Positions 16,166 through 24,457 of a stretch of 64,000 bases of DNA are shown one piece after another. Position numbers and translations under genes: made by a program. The stretch is taken from the NCBI GenBank assembly GCA_023433465.1, contig JAEZCR010000247.1, forward strand, positions 1-64,000, read 5' to 3'. Origin of the DNA: Pseudomonadota bacterium. Lineage in GTDB: Bacteria > Pseudomonadota > Gammaproteobacteria > Steroidobacterales > Steroidobacteraceae. The first letter of the stretch is position 1, and every line of letters starts with the position of its first letter. The notes below the pieces were generated by a model that saw only the letters and a list, made by a program, of their open reading frames with translations, was not told the DNA's origin and made no database searches.

Positions 16166-17779
16166 ATGTACGCCTCGTTTTTCGGTCTCAACGAGAAGCC
16201 TTTCTCGATCACGCCGGATCCGCGCTACCTGTTCCTTTCGGAGCGGCACGCGGAGGCGCTCGCGCACCTGGTGTACGGCATCAACGAAGCGGGCGGCTTC
16301 ATCCAGCTCACGGGCGAAGTCGGCACGGGCAAGACCACCGTGGTCCGGTCGCTGCTGACCCAGGCGCCCAAACACGCCGAGATCGCGCTGATCCTGAATC
16401 CGCGCATGACGCCCGCGGAGTTCCTGCTCGCCATCTGCGAGGAGCTCGGGATCCCGGTGCCGGCGCAGTCCGAGCGCAGCCTCAAGGATCTCGTCGACCT
16501 GTTGAGCAAACACCTGCTGGCCGCGCACGCCGACGGCAAGCGCATCGTGCTCGTGGTGGACGAGGCCCAGAACCTCGCGCCCGAAGTACTCGAGCAGGTG
16601 CGGCTGCTCACCAATCTCGAAACCGAAACCCAGAAGCTCCTGCAGATCATTCTGATCGGCCAGCCCGAGCTGCGCGATTTGTTAGGCCGCGTCGAGCTGC
16701 GGCAGCTCGCGCAACGCATCACCGGCCGCTATCACCTCGATCCGCTGTCGCGCGACGAAACCGCCGCGTACGTGCGCCACCGGCTGCGCGTCGCCGGCGC
16801 GACGCGCGAGATCTTCGGCAACGGCGCGCTGCGCGAGATCCACCGGCTATCGGGCGGTGTGCCGCGCCTCATCAACATCATCTGCGATCGCGCCTTGTTG
16901 GGTGCGTTCACCGAGGACCGGCACGCGATCTCCGCGGGCGTCGTGCGCCGCGCGGCGGGCGAGGTGTTCGACAAGACCATCCAGCCGCGATGGCTGCCCT
17001 GGGCCGCGGCGTCGGCGGCCGGCCTGGTCGCGATCACGAGCGCCCTCCTGCTGGTTCCTCGCTTCGTGAGTTCGGCGGATGCGAGCGAGAAAACAGTGGC
17101 CGCGACCGCGCCGGTGGCGCCCCAGGCTGAACCCGTGAAGTCCGCGCCGGTCTCGCTCGATTCGCTGCTCACGCGCTACGGCGCGGAGACGGATCCGGAC
17201 AAGGCGTACGACAAGCTGTTCGCGCTCTGGGGCTTGCGCTATGTCGCGGCGGGCACGGACCCGTGCAGCCAGGCCTTGCAGCGGGGTCTCGAATGCCTCG
17301 CGCAGCGCGGTTCGCTGGCGCAATTGCGGCTGTTCAACCGCCCCGCCGTGCTCAACGTAATCGATTCGAGCGGACGCGCGCACCAGGTCGTGCTCGCCGG
17401 CCTCGACGACGAGCACGCGAAAGTGGCTCTCGGCGGTGCGCAGCACGAGATCGGCATCGGCGACCTCGCCAGCAGCTGGTTCGGCGACTACGTGTTGCTG
17501 TGGCGTCCGGCGCTCGGCGCGTCGGATCCGCTGGCGGTGGGCGCGCGCAGCGCGCGCGTGAAATGGCTGCGCGACAGCCTGCGACGCGTCAACGGAATGC
17601 CGGCCGACGAAACCGGCGGCGATCGCTTCGACGCCTCGCTGGTATCGATGGTCGAGGATTTCCAACGCAAGCACCGGCTGGTGGTCGACGGCATCGCGGG
17701 CGTGCAGACACAAGTGGCGCTCGACGCGGCGCTCAACGACGCGGCCACGCCATTCCTGCGCAGCGCATCCGGGAGCTGA
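16166..17779 (+). CDS. ExeA/GspA-like AAA ATPase with peptidoglycan-binding domain
   Basis: 537 aa. An AAA domain at the N-terminus (MYASFFGLNEKPFSITPDPRY is the ExeA hallmark) has Walker A GEVGTGKT (50-57) and Walker B VLVVDEAQN. One membrane helix (about 276-297) is followed by a periplasmic region ending in a PG_binding_1 domain (SMVEDFQRKHRLVVDGIAG). ExeA binds peptidoglycan and helps assemble the type II secretin through the cell wall. The GspB gene starts 1 bp after the stop. Other gsp genes are not in the window. A possible -10 TAATAC lies at 16111-16116. Confidence 0.92.
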   Translation: MYASFFGLNEKPFSITPDPRYLFLSERHAEALAHLVYGINEAGGFIQLTGEVGTGKTTVVRSLLTQAPKHAEIALILNPRMTPAEFLLAICEELGIPVPAQSERSLKDLVDLLSKHLLAAHADGKRIVLVVDEAQNLAPEVLEQVRLLTNLETETQKLLQIILIGQPELRDLLGRVELRQLAQRITGRYHLDPLSRDETAAYVRHRLRVAGATREIFGNGALREIHRLSGGVPRLINIICDRALLGAFTEDRHAISAGVVRRAAGEVFDKTIQPRWLPWAAASAAGLVAITSALLLVPRFVSSADASEKTVAATAPVAPQAEPVKSAPVSLDSLLTRYGAETDPDKAYDKLFALWGLRYVAAGTDPCSQALQRGLECLAQRGSLAQLRLFNRPAVLNVIDSSGRAHQVVLAGLDDEHAKVALGGAQHEIGIGDLASSWFGDYVLLWRPALGASDPLAVGARSARVKWLRDSLRRVNGMPADETGGDRFDASLVSMVEDFQRKHRLVVDGIAGVQTQVALDAALNDAATPFLRSASGS

Positions 17780-17780
17780 C

Positions 17781-18515
17781 ATGTCCTTTATTCTCGATGC
17801 CCTGAAGAAATCCGAGACCGATCGCCAGCGCCAGGCCACGCCCGCGCTCTTCGAGGTCAAGGTCGCCGCGCCGCGCCGCGTCTTCCCGGTCTGGGTAGTT
17901 GGACTGGCCGCGTTGTTGAGCATCAACCTGGCCGCGCTGGGATGGGTGCTGCTGCGAGACTCGAATTCGCCCGCCTCGTCGGACGCCGTGGCGGCGACGG
18001 CCCCGCAGCCGGCGGCCCAGGCAGCCGCCACGAGCGCGCCGCCGGGCATGGTCACGGTGCCGGCCACCGTGACGATTCCGACCACCGTCAATATCCCCAT
18101 CAACGCCGCGCCGAGCGTGACGATGGGCGCGGGCAACGTGGAAAGCGTCCCGGGCGCCGGGTTCGTCGAGGAACCCGTGCTGAGCGGAAGCGAGACGCCG
18201 GTACCGCCTGACTACAACGCGAACGATTACGCGCCGGCGATCACTCCCGACGAGGCCGGCGCGGTGGCCGCGGCGCGCCGCGCCCGCGGCGTTCCCTCGC
18301 GCGACGAAATTCTGGCCCAGGGAGTGCAGATCCCGGACCTGCGGCTCGACCTGCACGTCTACGCGGCGAACCCCGGCGACCGGTTCGTGTTCATCAACAT
18401 GCGCAAGCTGCGCGAAGGGGAATCGCTGCCCGAAGGCGTGCGCGTCGACACCATCACGCCGACGGGTGCGCAGCTTTCATACCGCGGCCGGCAGTTCGCG
18501 CTCGACAGGAACTGA
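17781..18515 (+). CDS. general secretion pathway protein GspB/ExeB-like
   Basis: 244 aa. The N-terminus MSFILDALKKSETDRQRQ is the GspB/ExeB signature. One membrane helix (about 38-54) is followed by a long Ala/Pro/Thr-rich linker and a C-terminal T2SSB domain (SRDEILAQGVQIPDLRLDLHVYA, PEGVRVDTITPTGAQLSYRGRQF). ExeA and ExeB form an inner-membrane complex that helps insert the secretin into the outer membrane. Translationally coupled to the ExeA gene. Confidence 0.92.
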   Translation: MSFILDALKKSETDRQRQATPALFEVKVAAPRRVFPVWVVGLAALLSINLAALGWVLLRDSNSPASSDAVAATAPQPAAQAAATSAPPGMVTVPATVTIPTTVNIPINAAPSVTMGAGNVESVPGAGFVEEPVLSGSETPVPPDYNANDYAPAITPDEAGAVAAARRARGVPSRDEILAQGVQIPDLRLDLHVYAANPGDRFVFINMRKLREGESLPEGVRVDTITPTGAQLSYRGRQFALDRN

Positions 18516-18522
18516 GGGAACG

Positions 18523-18537
18523 CGCCGCGACGCGGCG
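18523..18537. terminator. GC hairpin between convergent genes
   Basis: CGCCGC (18523-18528) and GCGGCG (18532-18537) form a perfect stem with a 3-nt loop, located 7 bp after the GspB stop and 8 bp before the end of the rhodanese gene (minus). There is no T-tract, so the terminator role is inferred from position. Confidence 0.35.
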
Positions 18538-18544
18538 TGCTCAT

Positions 18545-19000
18545 TCAGTTGGCCGGCGCGTTCTCGTCCTGTGCCGCCGGCTCACCTTCCACGGGCTGCT
18601 TCGCGGCTTCCCACGCGGGATAGTCGCCTTCGAGCTGCCGCAGCTTCGTGAACCCAGCGCCGCGCAACGTTTCCGCGGCGAGCGCCGAGCGGCGTCCGCT
18701 GCGGCAATACAGCACCACTTCCTTGTCGCGCGCGCCCGCGAGCTCCGCGAGCCTCGAGGCGAGCTCGTCGTGCGCGATGTTGAGTGCGCCGGGGACGTGC
18801 CCCGCCGCGAATTCGCGCGGCGTGCGCACGTCGAGCACGACGAGCGAGTCGTCCTTCTTCCCAAGTCTCTACAGCAACTCCCGCGGCGTGATGAGCGGCG
18901 TCGCGGCGGCCGCGGGAGCCGCGCTGGCGGGCGCCGGATCCGCGGCGAACGCGGGACCGGCCAGCAGTGCCGCGGCGATGATCAGCGATCGTGTGTTCAT
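18545..19000 (-). pseudogene. exported rhodanese-like protein interrupted by in-frame TAG at codon 44
   Basis: The frame from the ATG at 19000 gives a signal peptide (MNTRSLIIAAALLAGPAFAA), a short linker (TPLITPRELL), then TAG at 18869-18871. The same frame continues with RLGKKDDSLVVLDVRTPREF and a complete rhodanese domain with the active-site loop YCRSGRRSA, to a stop at 18545. With the stop ignored the protein would be 151 aa. A ribosome binding site (AGAGG) precedes the ATG at 19000. Any internal restart near 18838 would make a cytoplasmic 97-aa rhodanese with no export signal. It could be a nonsense mutation, a sequence error, or suppression. Confidence 0.75.
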
Positions 19001-19015
19001 GATGTTCCTCTCTAT

Positions 19016-19507
19016 CTACCTTTCCGCCGCGAGCCGCGCGATCTGCGCCGGCGTGAGGCGGTGAATGATCCATTCGTTCATTGGCCGCGCGTCGAGCGAC
19101 TTGTAGAAGCGCAGCGCGGGTTCGTTCCAGTCGAGCACCGCCCATTCCAGGCGTCCGCAATCGCGTTCCTGCGCGATCCGCGCGAGCGCGCGCAGCAACT
19201 CGCGGCCGATGCCGCGCGAACGATGCGCCGGCTTCACGAAGAGGTCCTCGAGATAGATGCCCGGCCGCCCGACGAACGTCGAGAAGTTGAAGAAATACAG
19301 CGCGAATCCCGCGGGTTCCCCGTCCCATTCGGCGATGAGCACGTGGATCACCGGGTTGGGCGACTCGATCTCGCGCAGGAAATCTTCCGGACGCGCCTTC
19401 GCTTCGTGCGCGAGCTTCTCGTACTCGGCGAGCTCGCGCACGAGATCCGCGATGACCGCGGCGTCGGCCGGCACCGCCGGGCGGATGTTGAGTTGCGCCG
19501 CGCTCAT
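19016..19507 (-). CDS. GNAT family N-acetyltransferase
   Basis: 163 aa from the ATG at 19507, overlapping the previous gene by 4 bp (ATGA). The GNAT core shows IYLEDLFVKPAHRSRGIGRELL (acetyl-CoA binding, RxxGxG) and WAVLDWNEPALRFYKSLDA. The sequence resembles eukaryotic-type spermidine/diamine acetyltransferases (AEYEKLAHEAKAR; GFALYFFNFSTF). Substrate is therefore likely a small amine such as a polyamine; this is an inference from motif resemblance. Confidence 0.9.
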   Translation of the reverse strand: MSAAQLNIRPAVPADAAVIADLVRELAEYEKLAHEAKARPEDFLREIESPNPVIHVLIAEWDGEPAGFALYFFNFSTFVGRPGIYLEDLFVKPAHRSRGIGRELLRALARIAQERDCGRLEWAVLDWNEPALRFYKSLDARPMNEWIIHRLTPAQIARLAAER

Positions 19508-20418
19508 TCGGCGATGTACCAGCGGTCCTTGTGTCGCTCGAGCACGAATCGCTCGTACGGCAGTCCCTGGCCGCTCACGTCGTAGATGGCGCGCGTATTG
19601 TTCATCTCGTAGCGCGGCGAGAGCTCCTGCACGATGCGCAGCGACGTGATCATCGTTTCGCGCGTGTCCTCGCTCCGGGTGCATGCGTTCACGAGCGTCT
19701 TGAGCGCATTGCGCGAAGTCGCCTTGTGGAAGTTGGGGCTCATGAACTCCGTGTAGTACTCCTCGCAGTGCCCCGCGGCGATGCTGGCCTCGGCGCGGGC
19801 CAGGAGCTCGCTGATGCCGGGCGCCAGCGGCGCTTTCGGCACAACGACATTGGTGGCGGCGCCCTGGCCGGGCCCACCGGTGGCGCGACCCTCGATCAGG
19901 TCGTCGATCTGCGCTTCGATCTCGCTCGGGATCACGGCCCGCCATTGCGCGCCGTATTGCATGAGCGCGACCAGCACCGTCACCTTGACGGCCCCCCGCT
20001 CCTTGGGCTGGATGCCCTTGCCCACTAGATAGACGACCTTGCCGTCCGGGACGGCCGCCAGCCAGTCGTATTTCTCGAACGCCCGCCCGCGCACCCGCAG
20101 TCGCGCCGACAGCGCACCAAAGAAGCGCACGGGCGTCATGCTCTCGAGTTCGTTGAGCGAGCGGCCCGGACCGAACAGCCGCGACCGGTAGGTGGAATCG
20201 CCGCGCGACGCCTCCGCGCGCAGCAGCTCGAGCAATCGCGAGCGCAGCTTTTCGACCTCGTCCGGGTGCATTTCCTGCGCCGCCGCCTGGAAATTGCCGC
20301 TCGCCACGGCGGCCAGGAACTGCTCGGCGCCGCGCTCCTGCGCGCCCGTGGGCCCGGCGGCGGATGCGACTCCGCAGGTGGCGACCAGCAGCGCTAAAAA
20401 GATGCCTCTCGGGGACAT
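19504..20418 (-). CDS. exported protein of unknown function (304 aa)
   Basis: The signal peptide is MSPRGIFLALLVATCGVASA, likely cleaved near Ala21. The mature part opens with a helical repeat (GAEQFLAAVASGNFQAAAQEM) and contains MTPVRFFGALSARLRVRG, a lipid/beta-like middle, and a C-terminal part with two Cys (GHCEEYYTEFMSP; ACTRSEDT). GGAG 6 nt before the ATG supports this start; an ATG 12 bp upstream is also possible. It is probably co-transcribed with the GNAT gene. Its promoter faces the signalling cluster across a 252-bp divergent gap (20419-20670). Confidence 0.7.
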   Translation of the reverse strand: MSPRGIFLALLVATCGVASAAGPTGAQERGAEQFLAAVASGNFQAAAQEMHPDEVEKLRSRLLELLRAEASRGDSTYRSRLFGPGRSLNELESMTPVRFFGALSARLRVRGRAFEKYDWLAAVPDGKVVYLVGKGIQPKERGAVKVTVLVALMQYGAQWRAVIPSEIEAQIDDLIEGRATGGPGQGAATNVVVPKAPLAPGISELLARAEASIAAGHCEEYYTEFMSPNFHKATSRNALKTLVNACTRSEDTRETMITSLRIVQELSPRYEMNNTRAIYDVSGQGLPYERFVLERHKDRWYIAE

Positions 20419-20670
20419 TTGACACTCCATTCGTTTCCGGGCGGCGGCGATCATACCCGCCGCTTGCCGCCCTGCTTCAACTGTGAAAGTCGTCTCATTA
20501 CAGGACCGGGGCGGCGTTACCCAGTTCACGGATTGTTCGCGCGACGGGGGCGCTGTGCGGCGTATCCTCAGTAAACTTACATATCTTGATAAAGTGCCTC
20601 GGCACGCTTTGTTTTTGCTGCTTTTGTCCATTGTTTCATCAGTCGTCTCCAGGGCCGTGCCACCACCAAC

Positions 20671-22839
20671 ATGCTGCCGCAGTCGGACTTCGAATCGTCC
20701 CCGCCTGCCGCCCTCCAGGCGGCCGTGGCGATTGCTGCGATCACGCAGGACCGGGCGCTCATCGGTCTCTTGCGCAGCACGGTCGATCCCTCGCACGACC
20801 TGATCCTGGTCAACACCGAAGAGGAGTTGCGGCCGCACCTGAATCGCCGGCGCGTCTCCGCGTGCCTGCTCGACAGCATGTTCATCGAAGGCGATCTCGC
20901 CTCGCTCGCGGAGCGGCTGCGTGAATCGTGGCCCGATCTCGTGCTCGTGGTGGTGGGCACCGCCGAAGAACAGTCGCGCGTCGCCAGCCAGATCACGTCC
21001 GGCGTGGTCTACCGGTTCCTGCACCGTCCCGTTTCCGCGCCACGCGTCCGATTGTTCGTCGAAGCCGCGTTGCGCCGCCACGAAGTCGAGAACGTCGAGC
21101 GGACACTCGAATTCGTGCGTCCGGATTTCTCCGCCATGGAAGAGGCGAAACCGCGCGAAGCGCGCGGCGGTCGCGTTCCGCTGGCCGGCATCGTGGCGGC
21201 CGTGGTCGCCGTGGCCGGCGCCGGCGCGTGGTTCGCGTTCTCGTCCGGATCGGATGAGCCGGCGGCCGCGGAGGTAGTTAGTCAGACTCCTGACGGCGAG
21301 CCGCAGCAGGCGGCCGTGTCGTCCGCACCGATCGCGGCGCGCGAGCCCGCGGTGGTTCCGCAGGCCGTCGCGCCCCAGGCGCAACCCGTCGCCGCCGCCG
21401 AAGATCGCGTGGCCGCGCCGGAGTCGAAGACGACGCCCGCGCCATCACCGGCGCCCGCCGCGGGGAATTCCGATCCGTCGGTGGCGGAGCGGCTCGCGGA
21501 CGTGCCCAAGCCCAGCGTGATCCGCCTTCCCGCGGAAAACGCGGCACAGACCTCCGCGCCCGCCCCGGCGATGACGCACGAGCAACGTCTGCGCGATCAG
21601 CTGGCGCAGGCGGAGGCCGCCCTGCAGCGCGGCGAACTGGCGGCGCCGCCCGGCAGGAACGCCGTCGAACTGTTCCGCGGCGCCCTCGAACTGGACCCGA
21701 CCAACACACTCGCCAAGGCGGGACTCGTGCGCGTCGCCGACCGGCTGCTGTCCGCCGCCGAGCGCGCGTTGACCGCCGGGAATCACGAAGACGCGCGGCG
21801 CATGGTCGACGTGGCCGAAACACTCACGCCCGCGACGGCGCGCGGCGCCTTCCTGCAGATGCAGATCGAGATGGAGAAGGAACGCGCCGCGCTCACGCGC
21901 GCCCGCAACGCCGACGTCATCGACAAGCAGGAAAAGGGCGCGACCTACCTCCGGCTGGCGAACACCCGTCTGAGCAGCGGCGCGCTCATCGAGCCGGCCG
22001 AGGACAACGCGCGCTTCTATCTCGAGGCCGCGCGGCAGGTCGTTCCCGACGATCCGGCGGTCGCGGAGACCGAGCGCGCGCTGCGCAAGGAACTGCTCGA
22101 TCGCGCGAGCGCGGCGTCCACGGCCGGCGACGCCGCGGAAACGGAGCGCTGGCTCGCCAATGCCGATGGCGCGGGCGCGCCGCGCAACGAGATGGCCGCG
22201 ATCCGCCGCTCGCTGCAGGACACCGTAATCAATTCCCGCGCGCGCAAGGTCGAATCGCTCGTGCAGTCCTTCTCGGCGGCGCTCTCGGCCAACGCGCTGG
22301 TGCAGCCCGCCGGGCGCAGCGCCAAGGCCTATCTACTCGATCTCATCGACACCGACTCGGGGAATCCCGTGGTCGGCACCGCGCGCGCCAATCTCGGCGC
22401 CGCGCTGCTCAAGGAAATGCGCGGTGCGATCGCCCGCAACGACCTCACCGGCGCCGGCGCCTGGCTCGAGGAAGCGCATTCCATCGGCCTCATGGGCGGC
22501 GACGTCGATGCCGCCGCGCGCGAGCTCGAGGCCGCGCGCGGCTCCGCGGAACTGCGCACGGCGGTCGTCGGCGCGAACTCGCTGCAGCGCATCGAATACG
22601 TCGCGCCCAAGGTCCCCGCCGGCCTGTTCAATCGCAACCTGACGGGCTGGGTCGAGGTCGAGTTCACCGTCCGCACCGACGGTTCGACGGGCGACATCGT
22701 CGTCACCAATTCCAGCCCGCGCCGCACGTTCGACGCCTCCGCCACCGATGCGATCGCGCAGTGGCGCTACAAGCCCGTGATGCGCGACGGCAAGGCCGTC
22801 GAACAGCGCGCCGCGGTGCGCATCCGCTTTTCCGAATAG
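20671..22839 (+). CDS. receiver-like / TM / TonB C-terminal domain protein
   Basis: 722 aa. Residues 1-140 resemble a response-regulator receiver (ACLLDSMF with a candidate Asp68, LVLVVVGTAEEQ, YRFLHRPVS), but the conserved Lys is replaced (H118-R119-P120) and the acidic pair is incomplete. A membrane helix lies at about 170-190, followed by a Pro/Ala/Glu linker, a long helical region (about 300-620) and a TonB C-terminal domain (GWVEVEFTVRTDGSTGDIVV, ATDAIAQWRYKPVM). Predicted topology is receiver in the cytoplasm and TonB domain in the periplasm. The start ATG lacks a strong ribosome binding site. The upstream 140 bp contains AT-rich promoter-like sequence around 20572-20596. Function unknown; no ExbB/ExbD nearby. 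Confidence 0.8.
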   Translation: MLPQSDFESSPPAALQAAVAIAAITQDRALIGLLRSTVDPSHDLILVNTEEELRPHLNRRRVSACLLDSMFIEGDLASLAERLRESWPDLVLVVVGTAEEQSRVASQITSGVVYRFLHRPVSAPRVRLFVEAALRRHEVENVERTLEFVRPDFSAMEEAKPREARGGRVPLAGIVAAVVAVAGAGAWFAFSSGSDEPAAAEVVSQTPDGEPQQAAVSSAPIAAREPAVVPQAVAPQAQPVAAAEDRVAAPESKTTPAPSPAPAAGNSDPSVAERLADVPKPSVIRLPAENAAQTSAPAPAMTHEQRLRDQLAQAEAALQRGELAAPPGRNAVELFRGALELDPTNTLAKAGLVRVADRLLSAAERALTAGNHEDARRMVDVAETLTPATARGAFLQMQIEMEKERAALTRARNADVIDKQEKGATYLRLANTRLSSGALIEPAEDNARFYLEAARQVVPDDPAVAETERALRKELLDRASAASTAGDAAETERWLANADGAGAPRNEMAAIRRSLQDTVINSRARKVESLVQSFSAALSANALVQPAGRSAKAYLLDLIDTDSGNPVVGTARANLGAALLKEMRGAIARNDLTGAGAWLEEAHSIGLMGGDVDAAARELEAARGSAELRTAVVGANSLQRIEYVAPKVPAGLFNRNLTGWVEVEFTVRTDGSTGDIVVTNSSPRRTFDASATDAIAQWRYKPVMRDGKAVEQRAAVRIRFSE

Positions 22840-22846
22840 ATCGAGC

Positions 22847-24451
22847 ATGGACGAGCCGCGGCCACAACGATTCCTGATCGTCGAGAACGACGACAAGTAC
22901 GCGCGCTGGCTGCAGCACGCGGTCGGCACCGGCTGGCCCGCCGATTCGATCGTCCTCATGGACTGGACGTCGTTCGGTCGCGTCCGCACGGCCATGACCG
23001 TGCGCGACTACGACATCGTCCTGCTCGCGCTGAAATTCGACGAGGGCATCGAGGATCCGACCTTCGACGGCTTCGACTGGATCCGCAAGCTGCGCAGCCA
23101 GCCGGGATTTCCCGAGATGATCATCCTGGCCGAAGGCGGCAGCGAACTCGTCGCGGTGCGCACGCTTCGCCTCGGCGCGGCTGACTATCTACCGAAGCGC
23201 CTGCTGAACCCGGCACGGCTGCAGCGCTCGATCAAGCTCACGCTGCGCGGCATCGAGAAGGAAGCGCAGCGGCGTGCCGAACGCGCCGCGCAAGCCGCGC
23301 GACCGGCCGAGAGGCCCACCGCGCCGGCGGCGCCTTCAACCGCGCCAGCACCCGCTCCGGCCGCGGACGCGAGGGCGACGCAGACGGGAGCGACCCTCAC
23401 CCGCGCCGCCGCGCTCGCGACCGAAAGCCCGCACGTATCGACCGCGACGGGCGCGAGCCTGGCCTTCGCGGCCAAGGCCGCGGCCGTCACGCCCGTCGTC
23501 GTGCCGCCCGCGCCACCGGCGCCGCAGCCCGATGCGGCCGTGGTCTCGCTGCCGTCCGTGACGAAGGAGCCCAAGCCCACGGCGCCGCCCACGCACCAGA
23601 TTCCCGGCTACACGATCCTGCAGAAGATAGGCGAGTCCGAGGCCGCGGCCGTGTATCTCGCCATCTCCGAGGACCTCGGCCACAACGTCGCGCTGAAGGT
23701 GAGCAAGCGCCGCCATTCGGGCGACGCCAACGACACCGGCCAGCGCACGATCATGTTCCAGCGCGAGTTCGAGGCCATCGCCGCGCTCGATCATCCGTCG
23801 ATCATCGATCTCTTCGACTACGGCATCCACGAAGGCGTCGAATACCTCGCGATGGAATATTTCCCCTGCGGCGACCTCAAGGCGCGCCTGCAGAATCCGC
23901 TGACGGCCGACGAGGCGATCGCCTTCCTCACCGAGATCGCGCGATCACTCAAGGTGGTGCACGACGCAGGCATCATCCACCGCGATCTCAAGCCGCCGAA
24001 CGTCATGCTGCGCGACAACGGCAACGTGGTGCTCATCGACTTCGGTCTCGCGCGCAGCCTGCTGAGCGGCGACGGCAGCACGCGTACCGGCGTCTTGCGC
24101 GGCTCGCCTTACTACATGAGCCCGGAGCAGGCGCAGGGCGAAGTGCTCGACGCGCGCACGGATCTCTACAGCCTCGGCGTCATCCTTTACGAGATGCTCG
24201 CCGGCAAGAAGCCCTATCTCGGCGCCTCGGCCATCGACGTGTTGCAGCAGCACGTCATGGCGCCGGTGCCGGAACTGCCGGTGCATCATCTCTCCTATCA
24301 ACCTCTGCTCGAACGGCTGATGTCCAAGTCGCGCGAGAACCGAGTGGCGTCCTGCGACGAGTTGCTGAACGCGATCGAGCAGATGCGGCTCAGCCACGAA
24401 AACGTGGCCGTCGACCCCGCCGAGCTGGTCTCGGCCAGCGGCGGCAACTGA
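22847..24451 (+). CDS. receiver-like / Ser-Thr protein kinase fusion
   Basis: 534 aa. Residues 8-130 form a receiver-like domain with an acidic stretch (ENDD, 13-16) and Lys117 (YLPKR). The phosphoacceptor position at the end of strand 3 is Ala (IVLLALKF, residue 61), so it is probably not phosphorylated. A 110-residue Ala/Pro linker leads to a Hanks-type kinase (about 253-510) with ATP Lys284 (VALKVSK), HRDLKPPN (378-385) and DFG (398-400). The Gly-rich loop is altered (IGESEAAAVY). It has no membrane helix, so it is cytoplasmic. It starts 7 bp after the TonB-domain gene. Confidence 0.9.
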   Translation: MDEPRPQRFLIVENDDKYARWLQHAVGTGWPADSIVLMDWTSFGRVRTAMTVRDYDIVLLALKFDEGIEDPTFDGFDWIRKLRSQPGFPEMIILAEGGSELVAVRTLRLGAADYLPKRLLNPARLQRSIKLTLRGIEKEAQRRAERAAQAARPAERPTAPAAPSTAPAPAPAADARATQTGATLTRAAALATESPHVSTATGASLAFAAKAAAVTPVVVPPAPPAPQPDAAVVSLPSVTKEPKPTAPPTHQIPGYTILQKIGESEAAAVYLAISEDLGHNVALKVSKRRHSGDANDTGQRTIMFQREFEAIAALDHPSIIDLFDYGIHEGVEYLAMEYFPCGDLKARLQNPLTADEAIAFLTEIARSLKVVHDAGIIHRDLKPPNVMLRDNGNVVLIDFGLARSLLSGDGSTRTGVLRGSPYYMSPEQAQGEVLDARTDLYSLGVILYEMLAGKKPYLGASAIDVLQQHVMAPVPELPVHHLSYQPLLERLMSKSRENRVASCDELLNAIEQMRLSHENVAVDPAELVSASGGN

Positions 24452-24457
24452 GCGGCC

